NCBI GenBank assembly: GCA_026874595.1
Contig: CM049307.1
Coordinates: forward strand, 22,545,079-22,609,078
DNA length: 64,000 nt
Reading direction: 5' to 3'
From: Sipunculus nudus
Taxonomy: Eukaryota; Annelida; Sipuncula; Golfingiida; Sipunculidae
Below the pieces are notes generated by a model. The model did not search any database. It was not told where the DNA came from and worked only from the letters and a program-made list of their open reading frames with translations. Both the position numbers and the translations under genes were made by a program. Shown one piece after another: positions 36,802 to 48,600 of this stretch (position 1 is its first letter; the number at the start of each line of letters is the position of its first letter).

Positions 36802-36822
36802 GGGGGGGGGGGGGGGGGGGGG
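36802..36822. repeat. Poly-G tract (21 nt)
   Basis: Corresponds to the C-tracts at about 43636-43645 and 43048-43065 in the inverted copy, with different lengths. Confidence 0.9.
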
Positions 36823-37768
36823 CAGAGGGAAAGCCTATAGATCAGCCAAGCAAAGGGAGCTGCGTGGTTAAATAACAGCATGCATAGGTGAGGGCTACGG
36901 CACTCAATGCACATGAACCACCAAGTTTCGGATTTTAAAAGACAAAATTCTTTTGTGTGTATGCTGTGAAAATTTAACCAGGAGTGCTTACAGGAAAAAT
37001 GTGCCACGGTCAAAGTTGGGAAAAATTTAAGTTACTGATTTTAGAACTAGTTGAGCTTTTTTTTTATCTGCATGGCATGGGCCCCCTAATAAAAACTGAA
37101 TTGGACATTTGTTCAGTTGTGACGTCCTCAGTTTTTAGTTATTGCAAGAAATAAGTTCACATGGTATTCATAACTCGGCGTTACAGGGCCGTGAGCCCCA
37201 TGATGACATGGAGTGTGGTGAACTGATTACTAGTATACTTTCCATGTTAAGAATATCAACCATAATGAACAGTGTTGGTCAATTATTATTAATATGTGGC
37301 CAGTCAAATATTTAGAGTCCAACTCTTTAAGGCGGCAGATGACGAGAAAGATCTAAATTAAGAATCAATATCTGTGTAGGGACACATGGAAGAATATTAT
37401 ATACCAAGTGAAACACATAAAATACGGTTTTCACTTTTAATCAAATAGAAATTACAGCTGTTGCGAAAAAATCTCATTTACATTACCACATAGATGTGAC
37501 TTTCATGGTACCATACAATTTACTAAGGATCAATTATATATGGTACAAAATCAGTTTCTCAAATTCATTTTTAATATCCACATATATATCAAGGTTACCA
37601 CATACATTTTGACAATAGAATAGTAATATATGAAGCAAACACTCTCTCGTGAATCATTTGTTTCAGAATCAATCACAATCATGCACTATCACCACAATAA
37701 CATATCTTGTTTCAGTTTCTTTTGGAGAAGTGTCTTATTGATAAGCTCTCTACTTAGCATTTTTACAG

Positions 37769-37853
37769 AATTGTTGGTGTCCTGGTGATGAGAGCAGCAG
37801 GGATGTCGGACAGTACTCCTTTTTCTCAGGTTATCACATAGATGATGCCGAAG
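37769..37853 (+). other. Candidate isolated exon (unproven)
   Basis: An 85-bp stretch is flanked by a good acceptor (gcatttttacAG) and a consensus donor (GTAAGT). It is open in one frame for 28 residues, starting NCWCPGDESSRDVGQYSFF. No other exon, promoter or homologous family was recognised nearby. Chance matches of this quality are not rare in 64 kb. Confidence 0.2.
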
Positions 37854-37859
37854 GTAAGT

Positions 37860-38785
37860 GTAGTTTCGGCTGCAGGGGTCATTGCCGGAGAGTAGTGTCT
37901 TTGCAAAGGCCAGGGCAAAAAACGCCACAGAATAAATTTAAACAAAACGATAGGGTTATGGTTTACATATCTTTTACAGTTAAATAGTAAAGTTTATTTT
38001 ATTTTTAATATATAACAATTTATAAGATACAATTGATAAATAAATCGATCTCTGAAACAAGCAATCATCACGATGTTTAATATTTAAATATGTTTTAATA
38101 TATAAAATATTAATATAAATATAAAATTTAAATGGTGACAAGACTCCTTCTAGACCATTTTGGATAAATATAAGTATGCTTTATACTCAGAAGATACATA
38201 ATGAAGAGATAAAATTTATACGAAAAAAATACTAAAATTCGAAGTTAATACTTGCATATTAATTATTTCGGTCTGTGTGGGATATTGTTATCGAATAAAA
38301 TTTTAGCTCAGCTTACTAAGAACTATTCATAATTTATTGAAAGACCCTGTTTGGATTCGGGACAATAAACATCTATGTAAAATAAATCTATATTATATAA
38401 ATTGAATGAATAATCATAATACAGTTGATAAATGGCACACTATTTTGATAGGGTTGTACCTTTTTTGTCTAAAAGGCCATGTACTATCTCATTTCATATA
38501 ACCGAGATGGGTACGTATACAGGCGGTGGCGGAGGCATGTGCTCTGTGAGTGCTTTCAAGTTAATTTAGTTGTCACTAACTCTATAATAACACTTAAAGG
38601 CAAACGCATTTAGGTATGACCAATTCACCAACTTTATATCGGATACACCTTACATGATAAATGAATCACTTACATGGGCAAAGGTCTTTCCATATCCTGC
38701 ATGGTCCACCTCCCTCTCGTGGATGTTCTTGGCGACGTCAATAAGACTATCAACAGGGACTCCCCGTAATTACTAGCTGACCTCT
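37860..38785. other. Intergenic, nothing recognised
   Basis: Very AT-rich DNA within the inverted duplication spacer. Near 38305 a ttttagctcagcttact phrase resembles the element A left end but lacks its partner hairpin arm. Confidence 0.35.
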
Positions 38786-38787
38786 TC

Positions 38788-38900
38788 TCCGGGCTTAGCT
38801 TTAGAGGGAATAACAAGTGTGTTGGACACCCCAAGAGCAGGCAAATCCATTTAAGTTCTGAAAAATGTTTGTCTGAGTACAAAAGTCATCAAGATAATGA
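38788..38900 (-). repeat. Third, partial copy of the arm 1 body (inverted)
   Basis: Bases about 38795-38882 are the complement of 35520-35605 (cagacaaacatttttcagaac, tggatttgcctgctcttggg, gttattccctctaaagctaagc). Palindromic SINE-body pieces follow directly. Confidence 0.6.
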
Positions 38901-38939
38901 AAAAAAATTACGTATTACTTACAAAAACTAAAATCGGTT

Positions 38940-39165
38940 ATTGGGCCAAGCCCATCGGCAGATGGGCCAGATCCGAAGACGGGCTCCAACAATTAATAAT
39001 AACGTATTACTAACAAAAACTAAATTAGTTATTGGGCCAAGCCCGTCTGCGGATGGGCCAGAAATTGCATGGTATCAAATCCGTTATTGAGCTGCCCATC
39101 TGCAGATGGGCAGCCCAATAAGGGATCCTCATATTGGCCAAGCCTATCGGCAGATGGTCCAGGTC
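38940..39165. repeat. Cluster of palindromic SINE-body units
   Basis: Four related units near 38942, 39033, 39091 and 39132 contain ggccaagcccrtc.gc.gatgggcc. The best is a perfect 24-bp palindrome at 39091-39114 with core GCCCATCTGCAGATGGGC, extending to 39084-39121 with one mismatched pair. Single units of this sequence follow the SINE head at about 35478-35500, so the cluster is an amplified SINE body. Confidence 0.6.
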
Positions 39166-39291
39166 CGTAAACGGGCTCCAACATTATCAAAGTAAAGGCC
39201 CCCACCCTGGTTGAAGTCTGCACGTTGTTACAGGTGCCCTTTTTATTTTGTGCACAAGTCTTATATATAATTACAGATGTCTTTTTTTGTG

Positions 39292-40038
39292 TGTGACACG
39301 GGGCGCAACTCGTGTTGTGGCTGCCTCGCCTGGCTGGGTGTTGTACTCTCAGTTTAATCCGTACTGGTTGAACTCTCGTTGTCATGCTAGCTTGGGGCTT
39401 TCTTGCCTGGCCGAGCCGGGGCGAGCTCACGAGTGAACCCTAATATGTTGAGACACGGCATTCGTTGTTCTGGTATTTTCTTTGAACGTGTGTACTGTGT
39501 TAGATTCTTTAGACTGTTCGAGATGTGGAAAATTCTCGGCTTGAGGCGAGAAGCTATAAATACGGAGCTGTGTTTTAGAGCCGGGAGAGAGGTGAGAGAA
39601 TATTCCAGGGGACACAGACGTGTGTATGTCAGTTTGTGGGACCTATCCGATTATCCAGTAATTTCAGGGATTCTACTATTACTAACTCTATACAATTTAA
39701 TGCTGCCTGCCACAAGTTGACTTTCTGGATTGTTACAAGAGCTCTACATTGGACTGTTATTCTCCGAGAGATTTCGTGTGAACCGTTCGCCAGGTTTACA
39801 TATTTTAAAGGACTTATCGCTGTGACAGTGGTGATATCCAGGTACTGTGCTCTTTGTTTATTTTACTGTGTGATTGTATTGATTTGTTGTTATACTGCTG
39901 TTATACTGTGTAATTGTATTGATTTATTGTATTGTAATGTTAGGGTTGTTTTAAGAATAAATTATAGTTATTTGTTAACAAAAAAACACTGACTTCTTTA
40001 TTCATTCCCCTAGACATTTCACGCTGCCTAGTGTTACG
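39292..40038 (+). mobile_element. Candidate solo LTR
   Basis: Starts TGTGACAC and ends GTGTTAC(G), near-inverse ends typical of Ty3-type LTRs. A TATA box (ctataaatacgg, 39555-39562) lies in the middle. A poly(A) signal AATAAA (39956-39961) follows about 400 bp later, in the order U3-R-U5. No internal retroelement proteins, primer-binding site or clear target duplication was found. The 105- and 118-codon frames inside are not convincing genes. Confidence 0.35.
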
Positions 40039-40039
40039 A

Positions 40040-40880
40040 TCTGATTTTTTATCTCCTTGACAAAATTTATGTACATCACGCATACGTGATCTGTTGATAT
40101 TAGGTTCCGTAACTACGTGCTTATATAATACGCATGCAACCCATGATGATGTGAAATGTTTTCATTTGGATCTCAAAATAACCTATATATGAATTTTGAT
40201 TAATCCTTTACTGTATCCCACAGTGGATAAACGTGAACATCCAATCAGGTTTAAAGAAAAGAGCCAAGGTACTCGATACAGAACGTGGAAATCAATATAA
40301 CACCAGGCCCATGGTTATGCAGGCACGCTTGTACCAATATTCATGATCATTACAGAAACCATCCCATGTATATGGTTTTCTATGGGAGCTTTACATAATT
40401 AAGTCAAACATTTTAACGCCCCTGTGCTAGTCTGAATTCCTCGTATATTTTTGGCTTTATGGACATTGACAACTGGATTAGATTAAAGCTCTAAGTGTAC
40501 TGACATTTTCTTCACTTGAACACCATGCAGCGGCAATTTGCATTTCTGACATGAGTGTCCCTATATTGAGCTTTAGCTTGTACCTTTGGCTGTCCACACA
40601 ACATATCGCCGAACATTAATTCTTGAATCAGGTATATTGCTCTGTCAAAATTAAGCTTAATTAGCTTATCAATTAAGCTATTAATTATACTTATTTCAAT
40701 TGTACATGCAGTAATAAACGTATTGTTTATTGACAATTCTACATTTCATTAGGTTTTGATCCAGCAAATATGATTTTTTTTATTTATTCATCTTGTATAA
40801 CTGATATTTCTAATTGGAACTAAACATTGTGAGTTTTATACATAGACTTTAATTGTCTTTGCCAAATATTTTGGACACCT
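40040..40880. other. Intergenic, nothing firm
   Basis: AT-rich. A short palindromic AATTAAGCTTAATT occurs near 40650 with a partner aattaagct 20 bp on. Confidence 0.4.
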
Positions 40881-41126
40881 CCCCTCCGTCAATCCTGGCC
40901 ACGCCCCCGTATTTTATGTGTTTCACTTTGTATATAATATTTTTTCATGTGTCCCTCCACAGATAGTGATTCTTTGGATCTTTCTCGTCATCCGCCGCCT
41001 GACAGAGTGGGACACTAAATATTTGACTGGCCACATATTTATAATAATTGACCAACACTGTTTTTTATGGTTGAAATGCTTAACATGAAAAGCATACTAG
41101 TAATCAGTTCACTATATATATATATA

Positions 41127-41365
41127 TCCATCCAATTTAATTGGTCAAAATATGTCCGAACAATTTATTGTTTAGAACAACCAATTTATTTTGGTTGAAA
41201 TCAAATAACAGGTATTGGTCAAATCAACAAATATATTCGTCAGAACAACCAACACAGCTGATCATTTAAACTAACAAAATTGGTCAGTTTGACCAAAATA
41301 ATTTGGTTATTCTCAACCAATGTACTTTGATTGAGGTCAACCAAAACAAATTTAGTATTATAAAA
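41127..41365. repeat. Degenerate ttggtc / aaccaa repeat
   Basis: About 15 scattered copies of TTGGTY or its inverse AACCAA in 240 bp, in both orientations, interspersed with caaat. No coding potential. Confidence 0.45.
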
Positions 41366-42761
41366 GGAATTCGGTTGTTCGCAATGTTCTCTAAAACCTC
41401 GATGTGTAAAATAGTTAGCCTTACATCATTTTAAAGGTTATTATGCCCGCAGTGACATAGGCGATATGAGAATAAATAATTTTTAATGTACATATAATTT
41501 TGAGTGATTTTTCCGTTTTTACTAACTTGCACAGAGGTAAGACCGAGCACAGCCGAACTGCCTTCGGCGATGACCGGAACGCACGCATCATGGTCTTTCA
41601 ATCTCAAACACTACTATTCTTCATATGAATAACGCTTGCTTTCAGTGAGGGATCTGAGCCTGTCGGGCCTTTTCATTTGAATTAGGCTCACACCCACGTG
41701 CGTGGTCGGTAAAAGAGAAAAACACATGTTTCTCGCTTTATGAAATGGAGTGTTCAACCCAGGAGGAATAATGACAAAACCTAATTCAAGGTCCCAATTT
41801 CACGAACAGGCGTGGGGTGGGGTGGGGTGCAGTTGTGTCTGGGGTTTCAGGCCTCAGAATTTGTCTGATACGATGTCAGAAAAGGTTGCGGCGGTTGAAA
41901 ATGAATACGGACCCTCTGCATGGAGTCCCGTTGGGTCCGCTTCTGCTACTTTCGAGGTATGCAAATTTCTGTTTCTTTCTTCGGGAACAGTCTCCTTGCA
42001 ACGTACATTTAATAAATATCTCATGTGTACCACACATCAACCTAATCTTTATACGTCCAACGATAGAATCCAGTCAAATATCATCGAAAACCTGAATGCC
42101 CCCGTGTCTCATTCGGGTTCGCAATGTAAACTGACCAGGTCTTCAAGGTTAACATACCGGGGTATAAATTTCTTGCCACGAGGACAGCCCCGCAAAATAA
42201 ATGTTTAAAATATTGGAGCGACTGCAGGATCACTCACGCACTGTCTCCACCAGGTTATGAGTTTATACGGACGGACGGTATGTTTAGGATTCATGTAATT
42301 TAAAAGTGAGTGGCAAAATTAAGATACAAGCAGCTGGACATAGAAACGTTTTCTGTTCACAGAAGTGTTGTGCCTACGAGAGGTGCGTGAGTCATTCTGC
42401 AGTCGTGCCGAAATGGGAATATATATATATATCTTATGGAGACTGTTTTCCACTGAAAACCTATATTTTCTGTTAACTTTTAGAATAAAGAAAATAGCCA
42501 ACATTTCACATCTCAGTTTATAAATCTCCCCAACCCCGGTAATAAGCCCCGTATACCGGGTCTATCAGCTAGTCAGATAATAAATTGGTCACATGAACCA
42601 TTTCCAGTTGGTCAGACTAGTGGACACATTTCTGTGTGCACTGCTACTTTCAGTCCCCCTTTCAGTTGTTTTTATTCTCCAGATTGATTGGAAGTCTTCT
42701 TATAAGTCATTCTTCAGTTTCGGTTTGTTTTGGTGTGGAATTCAAGGGGGATACACAATTC

Positions 42762-42836
42762 CCGCCCATCTTGGAATTGAACCTGTGAAAGCTTGCATAC
42801 GAGTCAGACGTTTTGCCTCTCAGCCACTAAAGCATG
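42762..42836 (-). repeat. tRNA-like sequence (SINE head or tRNA pseudogene)
   Basis: On the minus strand: TTAGTGGCTGAGAGGCAAAA (A-box region), an anticodon-arm-like GACTCGTATGC, and a good B-box GGTTCAATTCC. The acceptor arms pair poorly, so it is probably not a functional tRNA. Confidence 0.45.
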
Positions 42837-42942
42837 CTAAGCTTATAATTGATTTAGAGCAAATTTGCTAACTTTACTGACAGTCTGTACCTAATTTTTG
42901 GTTATTTATAGTGTTAACATTAATTAACAGGTGTTTTAAAAG

Positions 42943-43037
42943 TCTTTTCAGTTACTTTTCGGTAACTTTTCGGTACCTTTCGGTAACTTTTCAGTACTCT
43001 TCGGTACTTTTCGGTAACTTTTCGGTACTTTTCGGTG
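42943..43037 (+). repeat. 10-11-bp tandem repeat (ttttcggta(a)c)
   Basis: About nine imperfect units of ACTTTTCGGTA, ending beside an 18-nt C-tract. It lies inside the segment specific to arm 2. Confidence 0.75.
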
Positions 43038-44395
43038 TTAAGAAAGACCCCCCCCCCCCCCCCCCATGCCATGCAGATAAAAAAACAAAACAAAAAGAAC
43101 GCTCAACCAGTTCTAAAATCAGTAACTTAAATTTTCCCAACTTTGGCACATTTTTCCTTCAAGGACTGCTGGTTAAATTTTCACAGCATACACACAAAAG
43201 GATTTTATCTTTTAAAATCCGAAACTTGGAGGTTCATGTGCATTGAGTGCTGCAGCCCTCACCTGTGCATTCTGTTGTTTAACCACTCAGCTCCCTTTGC
43301 TTGGTTGATCCTTGCTTGCTTGAAAACTGAGGACGCCACTACTGAACAAATGTCCAATCCAGTTTTTATTAGGGGGCCCATGCCATGCAGATAAAAAAAA
43401 AAGAACGCTCAATTAGTTCTAAAATCAGTAACTTAAATTTTCCCAACTTTGGCACATTTTTCCTTCAAGGACTGCTGGTTAAATTTTCACAGCATACACA
43501 CAAACGGATTTTACCTCTTAAAATCCGAAACTTGGTGGTTCATGTGCATTGCGTGCTGCAGCCCTCACCTGTGCATTCTGTTATTTAACCACTCAGCTCC
43601 CTTTGCTTAGTTGATCTATAGGCTTTCCCTGTGCCCCCCCCCCCCACCCGTGCAGGACAGTATGCATAAACAATAGTTGAATGTTATACGTTTCTATGTT
43701 TAACTCATTGAATATTATTTTCAGTATTAACTTAAAGTTGAAACCAATGGTGTGTATACCTGATTTGAAAAGGGAATTTTTAGTCAATTTTATTTAACCT
43801 TTTATTTTAGTTAGTAAAATTAAGCATGCCCATTAAACTAAGAACTCCAATATGCAAAGCAAAGTTTTTAGTTTTAACATTTTATGATTTAAAAAACAAT
43901 AAAATATATGTGTATGCAGAAGTTGACATGAAATAAGCCAAACTGAGGTTAAAAAATGATGCAATATATAATTTTGAAAGAATATATTTTTAGATTTTTA
44001 ATATCAAAAATTTGTTTTAATTTTTCCAAAATGTATAGAATTCAAATTATTCATTAAACATTTTTTTCTCCTGCCGAAATGGATATGTTGAAGTATGGTT
44101 TAATATAAACAAAAAATCATTATTCCCCTGCCTCAGCAGGAAGTGAAATATAAAATCATCAATCCTTTTGGTCAACCTGCAAGTCTGACCAACTGAAAAA
44201 AGTTCATGTATGTAACACAGTATCTCAAAAACCTTTATTGTTCATGGCAGTCATGTCATAGTATTATTTTGGCAATCATATTTAGAACTTGATTATCACC
44301 AAAGCCAGGACGATTTCCTCTTGGCTTTTCAATGCTAATATCGTAAAACAGTAACAATAGAAATAGAAATTTAGCATTTGCAAAAATATAACAAA

Positions 44396-44434
44396 ATTCA
44401 TCTGAGCGCCGTGACCTGTGGGTCCCTTGTTTTT
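44396..44434 (+). repeat. Element-A-type right-end module
   Basis: TCATCTGAGCGCCGTGACC then TGTGGGTCCCTTGTTTTT matches the right end of the element A copies. Its inverted partner in arm 1 is at 35918-35954. Confidence 0.5.
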
Positions 44435-44774
44435 AATGTCCATCAATTTGCCTTTTGTAAATTCATTTTCTTATGTATTGTTTTGCCAGTACATAAAGGG
44501 AATGGTTATAAAATACGTTTAACGTATTAGCACAGTGCTGAGGCAGTCACCCTCCAGTGCACCATGACACTGTAAGTAGTCCCCCGTTCAGGGACAACTA
44601 ATGAGCTGCTGCCCAGAAGAACTAATAAGAGACTAGGGTACGGGCAGGGTGCGCTCAGAATGAGCGCTCAGCTGGGTTTGTACGGTGGGGTATTTTATTA
44701 TGTGTCTTTGACAAGCGAAAGGCTGGATGTGAAAACGTTTAAAACTTGCCGTATATTGCTTAAGTGTCTTTCAA

Positions 44775-45570
44775 CTCATATGTTGTTTGAATAACAGAGT
44801 GCCAGCCCAAAAATTATTATTGTATCTTATTTTCCTGGCACTGATCATTGGCACTTAAGCTCTGTAAGCTTTATAAACTTAGCAGATTTTAATTTTCATT
44901 TGTTTCTTGCGTTTACGAATACGATATCATATTGATTAATTCTAATAGAAGAGCCCCGAGCGTATACTGTTATAAAGAGTTATGTGGTTGATATATAGAC
45001 CTGATAAAATACATATAGTCATGCTCTCTGTATACCCTGTTATATACAACTATACAATATTTCATCATTTCCTGTAGAGGAACTAATAGTGTAATTATAC
45101 AACCTGAAAACAAACCTCATTAGAAACCAAGTTCTGAACCGAGTGACACTGAATACAGGGTCATTTTTAGACACAGGCTATTGCGCCGTTATTTTGCAAG
45201 TGTAGGACCATAAATTATTTACTGTAATCGGCCGCTGGGCAATCTTCCAGGTAATCCAGGCATTAAACGTCTCGAAGGAAGGCGCGTAGCTCATGTAATA
45301 TCTTCACGCACGCACACAAACGCACGCAAACCAGTCACAGAAGCGCTGCCAGGAGAATAGCCAAAGCTTGTTTTAATCAAGACAGAAAGATTTCTTCATC
45401 TATAATTTACCTGCTATCCAGTGAGCTGGACAAATTAACATGACCCTTAAAGTTTCCGGCATGCCATAGTAACGCACTGATAAAACCTTTGTTTGTGTGG
45501 ATGACGTCTTAGTTAGCCTGGAGATACGGTTATACAAACAGCTTCGATATGTAGAGGTCCAGAACCTGCG
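44775..45570. other. Upstream region of the polycystin-like gene
   Basis: AT-rich with no clear TATA box near the start codon. A (CGCA/CACG)n-like stretch lies at about 45306-45330. No other gene seen. Confidence 0.35.
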
Positions 45571-45574
45571 TAAG

Positions 45575-45620
45575 ATGCAGAGATTCCTCTTGGTTGTTTT
45601 GTGCCTCACCGCCCCATTAT
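45575..45620 (+). CDS. PKD1L exon 1: signal peptide
   Basis: ATG at 45575 opens [15 protein letters not shown], a compact hydrophobic signal peptide, then donor GTAAGT with one base carried over. The next exon completes a Cys codon. I chose this ATG because the peptide fits and the phase matches exon 2; the exon itself is short. Confidence 0.6.
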
Positions 45621-48600
45621 GTAAGTATTATTTTTTTATTATTTAAATTATAATGGCTCCATTTTATTTATTATTTATAACTGACTTTATTATTTTTTTC
45701 GGATAATTGTTATTATCATCATTAGTAGTAGTACGTATTTTATGATTATCTTTAATAATAACAACGTTAATATTATTATTACTACTACTATTACTACTAC
45801 TACTACTACTACTATTAATGCTACTTTTTTTTACAAGGACCATTATCTTTATATGTGAGAATCAAAATCACACAAATATCACATGTATAATTTGGCTGAA
45901 ATAAATTGTAGAAAATATGGTAATGAGTTAAGTTAATGTTAACAGTAATAACACAGTTTTCCGTTTTACCATGAGTGTATTTTAATGCAAATGATATGAT
46001 ATAAACAATGATGTGTGTAAACGTTGGACTTTATGGACAAATTTCTCGTTTGATGGATTACACGCGTGACGCAACGCAAGTGACAAATATGCCTGATATG
46101 GTTTTACCTTGAAGATTATATGTAATCATATATCTAAATTCACTTACAATAGCATGACATTTCGGTTCACTATTCGCTTTAAACCCCGCTAAATATAATC
46201 TTAATGTTTGACACTTATTTGGCAGTTAAGATATGTTAAGTGCTGTTCTTAAATTGCGTATCCTTTACATACAAAACACAAAATTATCCAAATATGCTCC
46301 TGGTTCCTCTGTTTGTATTACTTACTCTTTTTTATATATTTTTATACCGGTAATAATTATTTTATACAAAAACCGACAGCAGGAAACTCACTTAGGGTGT
46401 CATTTGGGTTTGGGCTCTACACCAGTTTCACAATTAGGCGCAATGATAACAAAGCAACTTGCCTACAATTCTTTGACTTCAAAAAGACTTCCAAAGAATG
46501 AAAAAGGCCATTCTAATTACGAAGTGATCTTCATCTGACTAAATCGGACGATACGTTATGACACCAGTCATTACAAGCAGTGTCTAAAACAATGCTAACA
46601 CACCAATCCGGATCGGAAGTCGCCATATATACGAACCGTTATCTGATGCACGTTTGGTTTCGATCGAGTAGCCAATAATAATTGAATCTTGAAATAGGGT
46701 GCGCGAATGAGTGTTACGGACAGAGAGATGCACAAATCCTTAGTATAACCTGTTTTTTAAATTTGTATTTTGGTTATTTGCTTTGTTTGTTAGTAAACTC
46801 ATGCAAAAGTACTGAACTAATTTTGATGACATTTTGTAGAGGGTTAGGACAACACTCAAGGAAAAAATGTATAACATTTTGGAATTAAATCCCATTAATT
46901 ATTATATTTATTTCCATTCATATTGGCTTCCTTTTCATTGTGACCTTCGGTTATTTCTTTTGTCGTTGTCGACGCTCAGAGTCATTGTTATACAGCAAAC
47001 CAGTGAATGGAGTTGAAATATCGTGACATTTCCTGTGTCGCTGGGTAGTTTAATTAGGAGCCCGGTGGAGGTCGTTGTGGCCTCTGACCACTTTGACGAT
47101 GATATTTATAATAATCTTTGAAATTCGTTACAGGCCATTGTGATGACGGTATACGGAAGCACCAGTTCCTACACGGCAATGGGGCAGGATTAGAGACACC
47201 TCGGAGTTTGGGATTCGTCCCCTTCCAGTGTGTAAACGACCTTCACCTCTGCCGTGATGGCTTCACTCTGACGATGGGGTTGGGGGTTGACCAAGGTCAC
47301 CCACGTATCCCGCACCAGTATTTGCTTTCTTCCGGAGGAGAGGTTGCGTCCTCTGACGGTTTTTACGTTAGACGGAACTTCGGCCAGGAACTAGAGATTG
47401 GCGTCGGTTTTGTTGACAAGTTGTGGTCCAGCAAGTTCCTGCCCCCTCCAAATGAAACATCGTACATACTGTTCACCTGGTCCGCTAACGGCGGGCTCAA
47501 GGTGAGCTGAATATTTTTTCCTGTGACATTTCTAATTTATAATGAGGCGGCTTACGTTACGTGCTTGTAATTCAAAGTGTAATACAATGTACTTGATTTT
47601 TTCTTGATAAAATGTAACAACAACCTTCGTCTTAGCAAAACCTGTAAAGGTATAATATTCGCTGAACTTACGTTTAGCGGCTTTGTTTACAGAAGACTGA
47701 AATTTTGTATGACCGTAACCGACGAGGTATGCCTGAAGAACATCATGGAATCCCGGACATAAAATTATCAACAATTAAAGTTTCCTTGTTCAAAATATTA
47801 AGTTGAATTGGTTTTCATTAAAATTTTTATATTTTATTACAATATCATGCATCAACATATATTTTAACTCACAATTGATGTTTACTTTATAATTATATCT
47901 GTACAAACTTTAGGTTTGAAGTTTCAAAAGTTTTGGAAAATCAAATATCAAAAACTTACATTCTAAGATGACATCGAGATTCCTAAACAGGATCATTCCT
48001 TTAGCCCTCATTTCTTCGAAATAGACCTTTTATTACACATTTGCCTTTGCTTTTAATTTTCAGTTGTGAACCATCATTGCCAATATCACAAGTTTTTATA
48101 AAAAAATATGAATGATAAATACTTTGCTGTTTTGATCAGATTTCCGGGAAATTACGAAAACAACATCGTCATAGGGAAACAAAGAGCCCCATATATTCCA
48201 ACACGAACTGATCGACAGTGTCTAAAGGGAAATGGTTCCCTAGTGTTGTTTGCTCCAGTTTTAATACTTGGATACCAGATTATCAATGGCTGCATTCATG
48301 CCCATTACTAAAAAAATGTATTTCCATTAACGTTTTGTGTAGTGTAATGTATAGGTCTAAACAACCATAAATGGTTGATGACAAAAACGGGTATCAAATC
48401 AGCAGTGGATACAAAGTAACTTAATCCGTATTATTTTGCGCATGATCTCGGTATATACACTTCTTTCCAATTTTTAATTATAATTACAGGTTTATCTGGA
48501 TGGTTTGTCCGTAAAAGATACTAAAGTTCTGCCGCGGGTTTACACAAAGCCTAAATTCGACCAGTTCAGGTCGTTGATGGTCGGGAAGTCCAACAGTGAT

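Larger units (their letters stand above)
35382..37440 (+). repeat. Arm 1 of a large inverted duplication (SINE head plus unique body)
   Basis: The arm begins with a tRNA-derived SINE head at about 35385-35460 (gtaagagcacgggactcagc, then B-box GAGTTCGAAGC). It continues through a body that recurs inverted at 44770-43066 with roughly 90% identity by eye. A final block (37213-37424) recurs inverted at 41115-40909. Inside are a (TA)n array, a 21-nt G-tract and an inverted element-A-type right-end module at 35918-35954. No coding function. Confidence 0.6.
40882..44770 (-). repeat. Arm 2 of the inverted duplication, with an internal insertion
   Basis: On the minus strand, 44770-43066 matches 35620-37140 and 41115-40909 matches 37213-37424. 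The intervening 41120-43060 has no counterpart in arm 1 (there only about 70 bp), so about 1.9 kb was inserted here or lost there. Within the arm a unit of about 310 bp is tandemly duplicated (43066-43316 and 43379-43612). A hAT-like end (tcctggccacgcccccgt) lies at 40889-40907, at the outer boundary. Confidence 0.6.

Noticed and set aside
39403-39992. 105- and 118-codon overlapping frames
   Set aside because: They lie across the TATA and poly(A) positions of the candidate LTR and resemble no retroelement protein.
41750-42208. 152-codon open frame preceded by AGGAGGAATAATG
   Set aside because: The apparent ribosome-binding site is coincidental in a eukaryotic genome. The translation has no recognisable fold, and the region is specific to one arm of a repeat.
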